64,000 bases of DNA from Podospora pseudoanserina (taxonomy: Eukaryota > Ascomycota > Sordariomycetes > Sordariales > Podosporaceae). Each line of letters starts with the position of its first letter. Positions within the stretch are counted from its first letter, which is position 1. The stretch covers positions 1,240,001 to 1,304,000 of the forward strand of contig NW_026946671.1 in the NCBI RefSeq assembly GCF_035222485.1, given 5' to 3'. Below the pieces are notes generated by a model that saw only the letters and a program-made list of their open reading frames with translations, did no database searches and was not told the origin of the DNA. This document shows, in pieces, positions 22,967 to 33,505 of this stretch. The position numbers and the translations under genes are program-made.

Positions 22967-24181
22967 TGTGAATGACGATGAGGGTTGACGATGACGGCGG
23001 ATGGGAACCAAGTAACGACAAACACCGGTGAACTAGTAGTAACCAAAGATGGGGGAAAAGCCGTTGGACCGAGAGACCAAAAAAACCAAACCAGTGAAAA
23101 AACAGACGATAGCAACACGCCAACGACCACGTCAACAGCGAGGGGACAAGGAGAAAGGGGGAACAGGGAACCAGCGACGAGCGAGCGAACACCTAATACC
23201 TAGTAGCAGCAACAGAAAAGAGAGGATGGGGAGAGGAGAGGAGAGGAGAGGAGAGGAAAGGAGAGGAAAGGTATAGTTACATATATATATATATATATAT
23301 CTATATGACTGTCTCAAAAACAGGTAAAACATCCAGCCGTCCGGGGCACCCCATACCTACATCACATCTCCAACTTAACCGTGTTCAAAGGGGGGGTTCC
23401 TTTCCTCGGCATCGAGAAGCCCACACAGAGTCCACAAAGCTTGAACAGCGCGGCCCCGGGACCACAGCGTGCCGCCGCCGTGTGCAAGCAACAGGATCGC
23501 CAAGCGGGCCAACTTCCCCGCATCCGCGCAATGCCCAGGGCTAGGCCGGATTGGGGTAATCCACTTGACCGACCGAGAGGGCGGAGGTGCCGGTGATTGC
23601 CGCTCCTCATTCTCACATGTTCAACTCTTTCTGTGTATCATCAAGTGTTCGTATTCCAAAGAGAGAGAGACAGCAAGAGATGAGACGGAAAAGATATCCA
23701 GAGAAGGCAAACTTGTCAGAGGAAAACAAGAGTTTCACCCCACGTTCCGGTCTAAGTCTAGTCCCTTCTCAGAAAACCGTACCTGGAATTACCCCACAGT
23801 TTCCCCAATCTTGGCTTCTACAGAGCAGCCCACGTTGTTTTTCCTCAGCAAGCTAACCTGGGCCAGCATCATCAACCAAAGCCTGGAAAGTGGCAACGAC
23901 ATCGAATCGCTCTTTCGGGGAGATGCTATTCGCGGCAGGGTCAGCCTCGCAGCCATATCGGAATAACAAGCATTATGTCGTTTCATCTTCACATTCACAT
24001 TCACACATCAAGGACCAGGTAATCAACTACCCATCAATCTTCATCTCATCATCCTCTTCCCTTTGGGGAGGACATTTTCATTCCATGTCATACATACATA
24101 CAAAAAAAAGAAAGAAAAAAAAGGAAAAACTATCAATGCTCGCTATTCCACCCATCCATCCCATGTTCCACGAACCCCTTC
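22967..24181. other. Acyl-CoA ligase upstream region, no gene seen
   Basis: Holds the ligase promoter and the 3' flank of the beta-glucosidase gene. A GAGAG-type purine array (23231-23270) and a TA array (23279-23300) are listed separately. Several open frames at 23.3-24.0 kb lack any domain. Confidence 0.5.
23231..23302. repeat. (GAGAG)n and (TA)n microsatellites
   Basis: GAGAG pentamers with GGAAA variants run from 23231 to 23270, followed by about ten TA units. The purine array mirrors the pyrimidine array before NRDE2. Confidence 0.85.
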
Positions 24182-25692
24182 TTACTCCTTCTTAATCAAG
24201 CTCTCAAACAGCGGCTTCATCGCCTTGGCGCTCTTCTTGGGGTATCTCTTCTGATCATTCTCATAGTCGACATACGTCACACCAAACCTCGTCTCGTACC
24301 CCTCAGCCCACTCAAAGTTGTCCATCAGCGACCAGGCCAGGTAACCCCGGACGTTGACGCCATCCTCGGAGAAGGCCTTGGCCATGGCATGGACATAGTC
24401 GTCAAAGTACTTGACTCTAAAGTCGTCCTCGACAATCTGCTCCAGGCTCATGTCGTTCTCGCCCTTGAGCGAGGTGCCGTTCTCGGTGACGTAGATCTTG
24501 GGGTAGCCGTACCTCTTGCTCAGCCAGTTGAGCAAGTCCCGGAAACCCTGGGCGTGGGGGCGGAGCCAGAAGGACTGCGTCTCGGGGCCGATGCACTCGC
24601 CGCTCTTGGAGTAGAAGAGCGTCTCGAGGTTGCCGAGGAAGTCGTCGTCGGGAGGGGTGCCGGTCTTGTGCTTGATGTAGTTGGCCGTGTAGTGGTTCAT
24701 GCCATAAAAGTCGTTGGAGCCCTTGACGAGCGCAACCTCCTCAGGAGTGAAAGTGGGGAGGCGGTCGCCGAGCTGCTTGAGCATCGAGTCGGGGTACTTG
24801 CCAAAGTAGATGGGGTCGGCAAACCACGAAATGGCGAACTCGATCTTGCGGTCGCAGGCCTCGACGTCGGCGGGGTCCTCGGGGTCCCAGGGGAGGACGG
24901 CGTCGCCGTTCAGCGTGATGCCGATCTCGCCGCCGTTGACGGGCTTGAACTCCTCGCGGTAGACCTTGACGGCCTTGCCGTGGGCGATGAGGATGTTGTG
25001 GCCGACGATCCAGCACTCGCGGGCGCTGTCGCCGACGGCGGAGCGGGTGCGGTCAGAGGTGTGGCCGGGGGCGAAGTAGCCAGAGTTGTAGCCGAGGATG
25101 GAGGTGCACCAGGGCTCGTTGAAGGTGATCCAGTGCTTGCACTTGGGGATGGCCTTGAAGAGGACGCGGGCGTAGTTCTCAAAGTCGGCGGTGAACTCCT
25201 CCTTGTTGAGGAAGCCGCCGTAGCGCTTGTCTAGGGCGTCGGGGAGATCCCAGTGGAAGAGGGTGATGAAGGGGGTGATGCCGGCCTCGAGGAGGTCATC
25301 GACGAACTTGACATAGTGGTCAAGACCTTTCTGGTTGACGGGGTCGTTGCGGCCACCGAGGGGGATGACGCGGGACCAGGAGATGGAGAAGCGGTAGGCC
25401 TTGGCGCCCAACGACTTCAGGAGGTCAATGTCCTCCTTGGTGCGCTTGTACGAGTCACAAGCGACGGCACCGGAGCTGCCATCAGCGATCTTGCCGGGGA
25501 TGGCACAGAAGGTGTCCCAAATGGAGGGGCCACGGCCATCGACATCAGCGGAACCCTCGATCTGGTACCTGTGTGTGAGGGAGAACAACGTTAGCCATGC
25601 GGATGAGGTAGGTAAGGCAGATAAGAGGTGGATGAGGGACAAACTCACGCAGCGGTAGCGAAACCCCACAGGAAATCACTGGGAAGAGACAT
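24182..25692 (-). CDS. Intracellular GH1 beta-glucosidase
   Basis: The enzyme hydrolyses terminal beta-glucose from cellobiose and aryl-glucosides, and in some fungi makes inducing disaccharides by transglycosylation. Exons 25692-25649 and 25568-24182 give 476 residues, the usual length. The 44-nt first exon codes MSLPSDFLWGFATA, and the phase-2 join gives AAYQIEGS. The acid/base glutamate lies in WITFNEPW near residue 167 and the nucleophile in YVTENGTS near residue 377; FSISWSR and NFEWAEGY are also as in the family. There is no signal peptide, so the enzyme is probably cytosolic. A TATA-like element lies about 95 bp upstream. Codon use is strongly GC-ending, as for a well-expressed gene. 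Confidence 0.97.
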
Positions 25693-27452
25693 GATGGGCA
25701 GCTAACTCTTTTGTTTCTGGGGGAGGTGTAGGTTGAAGACAGAATCTCTCAAGCAGCCAACACAGATTTGGGGGAGGGATATGTGTTATATATACACAAA
25801 CCTCTGATATGCTGCCATGGGTTTCATGGCCGTTACTCCTCCCATTGTCCCCCCCATTCTCCCGTGTTTCGGACCGTCGACACCGAGAAAAAGGCTAGGC
25901 ATAGGCTGAGATGGGCGGGTTTGTACCTAGCCGCGTTGCGCACTTGCATCATGGCACGCATACCGCTGTAAGACCGGGTCAAGGACCCCAGTTTGTCTGC
26001 TTCTCCACCGCGGGGTAATATCAGTTTTCTTGCGTGTTAGCTCAAGCAACAACAAGATGGAGGAGATATGGGGCATGGGGGTAACATTGTGATTGTGTTT
26101 TCTCACGAAAGTGACCTGCAGATCCCGTGGAAGCGGAGAGGGAGGGGGACCCTTTCCCACGATCACACACATATCCGTAACCCAATCACAACCCCCCGCC
26201 CAGCCTCAAGCGTCGGAGGAAAGCAAAGAAAGATCCGGACTTTTGGCATTCGCCCAGTGATTCCAGAAAGACGGTCGAAACGGTCCTACCCCCGGCAGCA
26301 GCAGCAAACCCCAGTTTTTGTTTCCCGTACCTTACAGCAAGGCTTTCTCGTAGAGCCGCAAAAAGATCCCAGCCCAGCACTGTTCTCATGAAAAAGACTG
26401 CCCCGTTCGAAACCCCTCTTCAACAACAACACATCTCATGTGAACCACAAAATGATATTATCCTTTAAAACCCGCGCAAAACCCCACCAACACTTTTCCC
26501 CCTCCACCAACTGATCAGCTCTCTCCCAACCCACAGCCCGCTTTTCGGAATCCCGGGCCGCAAAGGATCAAGCGCGCCCTTCCGGCTGGGTAAACCTCGG
26601 GGAAACTCTTCAAGTTTATCGATCACGAGTCCCTCCCCCCTCTCAACAGGCAGGGGTGGCAATTCAATCAACGGCAGGACACCGCCCGCGCTGCCGAGAT
26701 GAGCCTCTTCAACCTGCCGCCCAGAGTATCTACGCGAAAACAACCAAACTCCTAGATACAAAAAGCGGTGTCGCGTATGGCAAAATGCCGGCTGTGGCTA
26801 ATCCTCGGCCGAACTGACGATTCACATCCCTCAGTGATCATCAACCCACCCGGAACAAGCTTCAACTTTGCTTGTTCGTCCGGAACACCGTCCCTTTTGA
26901 TCCCTCTCTCATTCCTTGCATCTCCCGGCAAGCCGGACCTGCATGAATTTATCTTACGGTCTACTCAGCCGAGCACTTGCTTCGGGATATCTTCGGGTTG
27001 AGAGAGAGTGTGTGTGAGAGAGAGACGGTAACTCGTTCCGATGATTATATTCTCTGGCGGTGACCCAACATCTTGTTTTGTTTTGATTGTTCCTGTCTGG
27101 TGTCTTGGTGTTGCCATTTGTGTCTTGATGTCGGTCCAAAACCAGACAACCACCTGACATTATTCTTACAAACGGTGAAGTTAAGTAAAGTAAGTTAGTT
27201 CTCTCTTTCAACAACTCGTAATAACAACGTGATAATTACTGTGTAATAAACTCCAGATATGCCCCCTCCCTCTCTCTGCAAACAAAGTCCCACCTGTACT
27301 GTTGTCCTCTCTAGAAGACATGATCAATAAGACCCCGATTCACCATACCGAAGAAAAACCAACCCAAGCAATATCAACTGAGTTCCCTTAGCACAACCAC
27401 GCCCCCTTTTTTTTTTACCGGTCACCATCAACCTCACCATCATGCCCCCCCC
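25693..27452. other. Long beta-glucosidase upstream region, no gene seen
   Basis: About 1.76 kb in which I see no gene. It must contain the beta-glucosidase promoter. GCGGGG at 26012 and CTGGGG at 25715 fit the SYGGRG pattern bound by the carbon repressor CreA/CRE1, but such short matches are common by chance. A 98-codon frame on - at 26465-26761 has no known domain. Confidence 0.45.
25786..25795 (-). promoter_or_regulatory. TATA-like element of the beta-glucosidase gene
   Basis: GTATATATAA reads towards the gene about 94-103 bp before its start codon, a normal spacing for a fungal TATA box. The match is good, but function is inferred from position. Confidence 0.45.
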
Positions 27453-28220
27453 TCAACGGCCCATCTCCCTCCCACCACCCCCCTCCGCCAACTCAAACTT
27501 CCTCTTCCTCCCCCCTTCCCCCTCAGTCTCCCCCTCCAGCTCCTCCCCATCAACCCACTCGCTAATCTCATACTCAACCCTTCTAACCCCCCGGGCTCCC
27601 CTCTCTTCCCTCACAACCCTCCTCATCTCCCGTCTCCTCAACCTCCCCAATCTACTCCCCTCCACCAACCCCTCAAACCAATCACTCCCCCTCTTCACCT
27701 CCAACCCATCATCCCCCGTTTGTCCCTTTCCCTCCTCCTCAGCATCACTATCACCAGGCGACGTACCAGTCAGGTTATCAATCTTGCTCAAATCGCTCTC
27801 CCAGAGGGAGTTGACAGTAACTTGTATATACTCCCCCTCCCCCTCAGGACTCGAAGTGTGATACGACAGCGGCGTCCCGCAGTACCCGCAAAACGTATGC
27901 AGAGTATTCGGTGCGTTGGGGGGTGTATAAGACCGGTGAATCAACGAGTGGGACTCGTCTGGGAGGACGGGGAGGGTGAGGGAGCGGTATGACGAGAGGG
28001 GGACGCGGAGGAGGGGGGTGAAGGGGTGGCCTGAGAGGGGGTGGTTAGCTTGGGATGTAAAGGGGGGAGATGTTGGGGGAGGGGAGGGGGGGTGCGTACG
28101 TTGATTAAACAGCAGACGAGCAGCTTGACTACCCGTCGAAGAAGACGGTGTTTCTTGTTTGGGGAATTGCACAATGTAGATATTCCGACCGCATTGGCAG
28201 CCGCCGTGGAGGAGGGACAT
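27453..28220 (-). CDS. GFA/CENP-V-like zinc protein (DUF636 type)
   Basis: Exons 28220-28100 and 28030-27453 give 232 residues. The start MSLLHGGCQCGRNIYIVQFP has the CxC of the first zinc site, and the TFCGYCGTPLSYH block near residues 95-110 has the CxxC of the GFA fold (glutathione-dependent formaldehyde-activating enzyme and CENP-V relatives). The central cysteine cluster that binds the second zinc in true GFA enzymes is missing; in its place is HPFTPLLRVPLSSYRS. This is like a fungal subgroup I recall with the same pattern, so an enzyme activity should not be assumed. The C-terminal third is Glu/Arg/Gly-rich and probably disordered. The 69-bp intron has a GTACGC donor. Confidence 0.8.
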   Translation of the reverse strand: MSLLHGGCQCGRNIYIVQFPKQETPSSSTGSQAARLLFNQRTHPPSPPPTSPPFTSQANHPLSGHPFTPLLRVPLSSYRSLTLPVLPDESHSLIHRSYTPPNAPNTLHTFCGYCGTPLSYHTSSPEGEGEYIQVTVNSLWESDLSKIDNLTGTSPGDSDAEEEGKGQTGDDGLEVKRGSDWFEGLVEGSRLGRLRRREMRRVVREERGARGVRRVEYEISEWVDGEELEGETEGEGGRKRKFELAEGGGGREMGR

Positions 28221-29171
28221 TTTCACTGGGCTGGAGGGGGGGGGGTTGGTTATCGGGTGAGAGAGAGAGAGAGAGAAAAGGTTTTGTTGACAAGGTGATC
28301 GAAGTTATCACAGCCACCGAATCGAGGCTTCAAAGCTGGTGGTGGTGGTGTTTAAGTCGTGAAGCGGGGTGATGGTGTTTAGCTTTCCCAAAGTCGATAG
28401 CAACAAAGCGACAGTTTGTCAAGTCAGTCAAATAGTGCGTGCGCAGCGCGGGGTTGGGAAGCAAGAAAGTCTAAAATGCCCTTATTGACAAGAAAATGTG
28501 CACACACACACACACATACACACACACCTGCCGCTTGACATCAGATGGGAGTGATGTTATAACCTAGCAAGCAGGAGCCGGAGCAAACGAGCCGAGAGGT
28601 GCTTGCAAGTGACAGACAGGATCGAGAGGTTTCTAGAAGGTGTTGACACCTACCCAACCTACTTGACTTATTTCCCAGAACCGGATTTGCAGACAGTTTC
28701 CATATAAGGTTTACGGTGCTACCTGGAATATGCCTATCTAATTACCCCGAGACGGGAGGGGCGCTCTTTGTTGCTTGTGTTCGTTCCCGGTGGTCTAGGT
28801 AGGAGAAGAGAATGGGCACACAATGAAAGTGCAACGTATCGGACTAGTCGGCCATGCTGGCTAGGCATGGTAGCCTGCTGCATGAGCGTTTGTGGGACTG
28901 CTGCAGGCTGCTCGGAGAATACTGGGTGTAGGTAGATGTCAGCCCAGTAGGGTTACGTCTATGGTCTCCCGATGCCGCCGAGTGGTTTGACAGCCAAGAT
29001 GTTCAAGGAAATTTGGTGAGATTAGGAGAACAATAATATCGAGCGCTGTTCAGCGTTGCCCATGAGTGCTGTATCTTAATTGATTATCGTGAACTGCGTG
29101 ATTGCAGCCTCGTTGATGCTAATAACTTGGATTGCCTGAAGCAGGAAAAGAGAAAAAAAAAGATGAGAGAT
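28221..29171. other. Intergenic with a CA microsatellite, no gene seen
   Basis: Contains a GAGA run at about 28258-28276 beside the GFA-like gene start and a CA array at 28499-28528. No coding features are seen. A 9-nt A run at 29153-29161 is the probable terminator of the neighbouring tRNA gene. Confidence 0.5.
28499..28528. repeat. (CA)n microsatellite
   Basis: About fourteen CA units with one CATA interruption. Confidence 0.9.
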
Positions 29172-29243
29172 TAGCTGCAACTCGTTTCGATCGAGTGACC
29201 TCCGGGTTATGAGCCCGGCGCGCTTCCGCTGCGCCATGCAGCT
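29172..29243 (-). tRNA. tRNA-Met (CAT), no intron
   Basis: The minus strand folds fully: acceptor AGCTGCA with TGCAGCT (7 pairs), D stem GCGC with GCGC, anticodon stem CCGGG with CCCGG around loop CTCATAA, and T stem ACTCG with CGAGT. The anticodon is CAT and the discriminator is A. A 9-nt T run on the minus strand follows 10 bp after the end and would stop RNA polymerase III. Elongator rather than initiator is likely, because the typical initiator AGC start and GGG anticodon stem pattern is absent. Confidence 0.95.
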
Positions 29244-30171
29244 TGTTAGTCATCTCCTGATGTTTGCTGTAGATTAAAACTCTGCTTATCATTGTGGATT
29301 GATGGGCGCTACTATTGTGGGTTTTTTTTTCGTCCTCAAAAAGTTGAGGATGGCATTGTGGGTTTGTGGATGAATGAAAGGCAAGGATGCGTATGTGGCT
29401 CTGGGCGGGTACATGCGGGTTGCATAAGCCATCCTCACTGTCAGGCTGTGAACAAACAGAAGAATTGGCACTGCAAGTCAGTAAAATGTGCAATCTTTGT
29501 CAACTTGTAGTTTTTAAAAACAAAATGGTGTTGAAAGATTGTCAAGAGGCCTTAAAAGATAGTCAATATGGCTTCAAAAAATAGTCAAGAGGCCTTCAAA
29601 ATAGTCAAGAGGCCTATTCACTTTCTATCCAGGCATGGTTCAGAATATGATGCACATTGGCTTACTACTTGTACAGCACCAATTATTCTGTCCACTGCAG
29701 GGGAGCAAGGCAAAAATACCAGTAACACATCAATGATGAGAAGGGCAATAGGGGTTATGAATCATAGCATTAACTCCCCTCCTCTATACATCCACTCAAA
29801 TATCCTAGCAGCCTCTGCCTCTCTATCCTATCACCTCAACATCACCACCGCCTCCCTCTGTCAGTGATCAAACAGAAAAAAGAACAAACGCCTAGGTTCA
29901 TGGTCCCATGGTATATTAGAGCAGAATCTCATCAACAACTTCCCCATCATCTTACAACCCCCCTCCACCCAACTAACAAACAACAAATAACTAAACACCA
30001 AAAAACAAAAAGGGGTATGTAACAGTGATAAAACTTATGTGCAAAGATGAAAAAAAAAAACAACAACAAAAAAAACAAAAAAAACTCATCAGTCATACGC
30101 GTACAAGATATGTCAAGACCGATAACAGTGGTTTGTGCAAAAGAAAAAAAAAAACCCAACGGAAAAAAACC
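29244..30171. other. Intergenic, ERF4 3' flank, with dispersed repeat
   Basis: No gene is seen. The repeat array at 29518-29640 is listed separately. A-rich tracts at 30040-30170 probably lie in the ERF4 3' untranslated region. Confidence 0.5.
29518..29640. repeat. Degenerate 20-22 bp tandem repeat, locus 2
   Basis: Successive units of 20-22 bp share the form CCTTAAAAGATAGTCAATAT, CTTCAAAAAATAGTCAAGAG and CCTTCAAAATAGTCAAGAGG. This is the clearest of the loci, and in the opposite direction matches the 57.9-kb locus. Confidence 0.7.
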
Positions 30172-31859
30172 CTAAGCAGTCAAAGCAGGGGGAGGAACCG
30201 TCAAGTCTGGTACTTGCGGTTGCCCATCACCCTCACCGCCCGAGGCCCCAGACATGGTAGGCGACGCCGGGGCGATTTCTGGATCGGGGATTTGAATATC
30301 AAGCTATCCCGCAAAGTTAGCCATCTGCCACCCCATCCAACTCCCAAGAAGAAACAAGAACTCACACTCATGTACCCCGTCCTCCTCAACGGCACAATCT
30401 TGGGCGGGATCACATTCCCCCCCTCATCCCCAGGGTGATCCGCCCTCACCGTCTTCTCCATCTCCTTATTCCACTCTTCAATCCACTTCTCCAACCCCTT
30501 CAGCCTGCTCTTCACCCCCGTAAGTCCAAAGTCATCCCACAACCACCCCGTCGCCAAACCGAGTACACCGTCCAAAATGTTCCTCCAGTTGTACGCGCTA
30601 AAGGCCGGCACGAGCTCGCTGTTGAGTTTTTCTATTACTCTCCTAAATTCCTGCTCGCTTACTCCTGCTGGGTCCAAGATGTCCGGGTAGAGGTTGGAGA
30701 AGGTCGGGGCGAGGTCACCTTCCAACAGCCAGTCCCTACGGATGCGGATTATACGTGTGGTGGTGTATTCTGGCGAGTCTATCGGCACGTGAGGGTTCAG
30801 ATGTGGGTAGCAGGGATGTTGGGGGCCCCATTCCTCGCCATTGTCAGGTTGCTCATCTGGGTCGCCCATGATGGAGGAGTCAGATGACATTTCGGAGCCG
30901 ATGCCTGACATGCGGGAGGCCATGGACAGACGCGGGTTGGCCACGTCCGGCCCACGTTCCAGGTCGCGGGAGTAACGATCTCCTGCGCCGACATTGTTGT
31001 CCGGCTGGGACGGTAATGGTGGTGGCGCCATGACTTCTTTGCCTTTCCCTTTTCCTTTGCTGTCTCCCCTCTGGTGTTTCGCTGTCGATTGATCAAAACT
31101 GAGACCGAATGGTACTCGAAGACGTGACGAGATGCTCTGGCCGCGGCTTCTGGTTTTTCGGAATTCGGACACGGAGAAGAGGTGCTGGGATGGGGGCTGT
31201 TGCCGCAAAAAGGATGGCCCTGGATGGCAAGCCTCGACCGGCGAGGGTGAAGGTGTGGCGCGAACCGATGGCGGAAGGCTGATGCGCTGCTCGGCGCCGG
31301 CGTTGCGTTCGAGATGAAGACTGATCCGGTTCGAGATGGATTGACGCGGTCGCTGTTCGGGACTCTGTAAAAGTGGGTGCTCACCAGCGGCGGCCCTGCT
31401 GGGCTCCTCGGCAGTGGCAGGGGTAACTGTCAGCGGGACGGGCGGAGGAGGAGGTGAAGACGGAGCACGGCGTCTGCGAGCAGTGCCGTCGGAAGAGGTT
31501 GGTGTTCTCGGGGTCGAGTTGGTGGGGTTCCACAGACGGGCAGGCGAGGTTCGTTGGAGTGGTCGGTGGAAAGGGGTACCGCGGGTCCGGAATGGAGACT
31601 GATCAGGGAAGGATGATTCCTGGGCGCTGGGTCGGCCCCGCCGTAACAAACTGCTTTTTCTGCGCAACGGCCGGCCGGGCGCTACTGGTTCGAATGGCGG
31701 AGCGGCGGGCGCGGGAGAATCGAAGGGGGAAGGGGGCTGCTTGGTCGGCGGAGACGACAGACTCGTGTTTGTGTGCTGGGTCGGTCGGGCGGCGGTTGAC
31801 GCATCTAGGGCGGTATCTTGCTCGTGGGGGGGCGCGTGGGAAGCCGTCGGAAAGATGTT
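30172..31859 (-). CDS. ERF4: ERF4-type subunit of the Ras palmitoyltransferase (5' end unresolved)
   Basis: ERF4 partners the DHHC enzyme ERF2 at the endoplasmic reticulum to palmitoylate Ras. Exons 31859-30366 and 30303-30172 code about 540 residues. The Golgin A7/ERF4 domain (PF10256 type) runs from about residue 350 to 455: HVPIDSPEYTTTRIIRIRRD, then FSNLYPDILDPAGVSEQEFR, then ELVPAFSAYNWRNILDGVLG. The first 340 residues are Pro/Ser/Arg-rich and probably disordered. The 62-bp intron with a GTGAGT donor joins GYMS to LDIQIPDPEIAPASP. Upstream, the frame is closed by a TAG at 31860-31862 and has no ATG, but CCCCTAG there is a good acceptor, so a first coding exon lies further upstream; I could not place it. 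Confidence 0.83.
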
Positions 31860-33505
31860 CTAGGGGTGGCCGTCTCGGGGACGGCCTCCTCTAGGTACAG
31901 AATGTATAAGTGTCTGGAGACGGTGGGCAGGCGCAATCTTCGGCTGGTGCAATCACAATCAGCTCATCAAAATTACTAGCAGTTAGTATCCTCCCTGCTA
32001 GTAAAATCTTGTATTGCGCCTGTGGATTGCCGACTGCCACTCTTGTCGGAGTCGTGGCCCAGGGGATAAACGATTGACAGTGGTTGGCGGCGTGGGATGC
32101 GGACTTGATGGAATACTCTCTAGAAATGAAAACGATTGGACTACGGGATAAATTGGAAATCGCTGTGATGGCCGACACAGCATGACGCTGACCTCTGATT
32201 TGCGACGACGTGTTGGGAGTGCTGCGGCTTTTTACATGTGCCACCCGGCGGCAGCTGGCGGCTGTATCTATCTTGGCAGCACGATCTTCAACACAACTTC
32301 ACAGGGTGGTCATCTTCGGGGGGTTAACTGATGAGTTTCGTAGCTATAGCTTCAAGGCCGGAGACTTTTGAATTCATTGAGCCTCATTCACTTGCTAAGT
32401 AGACACTGCCTGATTTGCGTGTGTTCCACGTAGGTGGATCAGTCGTGTAATCGACATTCTTGTCCGTTGTCTTTTTACGTAGAGGAAGAGTTCTTCTGCA
32501 TCATTCTTTTTCATTTCGGTTCTAGCACTTCAAGTCCGGGTTGATTGTTACATCTGAGACTCTATCGCGGAGTTGGTCGAGTCGAGTCGAGAGAAAACGT
32601 CAACTTCAAATTTGCCTGGAGAGCCAAACAGAAGAAACGTGAACCATGTATGGCCTGGCTATAAGCCGGTCGACAATGCTTATAAAAAGAGAGCCTAAAA
32701 AGGGTCTTGGAGTGAAAACAGAAAAAGAGTTCAGCGCCTGAAAGTGGAATCGAACCCGTCGGTTGATGACAGTCAGAACACCTACGTATCTCTTTTCGGA
32801 GTGATCTGGTTTCGTGAGTAAACAGAGCGTACCATAATACCACTTGACCAAACCACCCTCCGAGGCATTACCGCCCGTGTTATATCTCTGCAAAATCCTA
32901 AACTATATCCCCCACGACCCGTTCCACTGGCCGCTCCATTCCCATACTTGCTCACCGAGCAACAATTCTCCAACTTTGCAAGGGTATTTCTTTCCAAAAC
33001 CTGCCCGCCTCTTTAATGTGCCCATTCCCACGTCCATGATGCTTTAGAATACAATGCGCGCCTACCAAGTGCAAGCAGACAACCTGGAAGGAAGGTACAT
33101 ATCCAAAACTGCAACTAGGGTATCACCACAGAAAATCATTAGTGGGAACGTAACAGATCCCCCGCTGAAGATGTGGGGAAGGCGCCGGGAGGCCGGCACC
33201 TAACGCGGGACCCCGCAAAGCTTATTCGGGTGGGGAAAGAACGGGCAGGTCAATGCCGTCACCCACCTCTCTCCAATTCTCTCGAAGCTCAACTGTTGGT
33301 TCTTGTTCTGTTTATTCCTGTCACCATTATGACTTTTCCAACCGCTTTTTGAAAAAGATTTATTATCTTGTTGTTTGTTCCGTTCTGTTACATGCGTCTT
33401 GCCAGTATAATACCACCCATCACTACGTCACGCCCTCCAGCTGAACCAAGACACTGGACATCCCTGCCATCACATCAAGGGAAACATTTCTTCCATATCC
33501 CAGTC
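31860..33505. other. Divergent upstream region of ERF4 and the membrane-protein gene
   Basis: Contains the missing first exon(s) of ERF4, probably before about 32190, and the promoter of the gene at 33506. A tRNA-like remnant occurs at about 32745-32870. Otherwise no gene is seen. Confidence 0.5.

Noticed and set aside
24389-25234. 281-codon open frame on the plus strand
   Set aside because: It is antisense to the GH1 gene; its Val/Gly/Asp/Leu bias results from GC-rich third positions of the real gene.
32745-32870. Functional tRNA gene
   Set aside because: A and B boxes are present, but the acceptor arms do not pair and the T stem has two mismatches, so it is reported only as a remnant.
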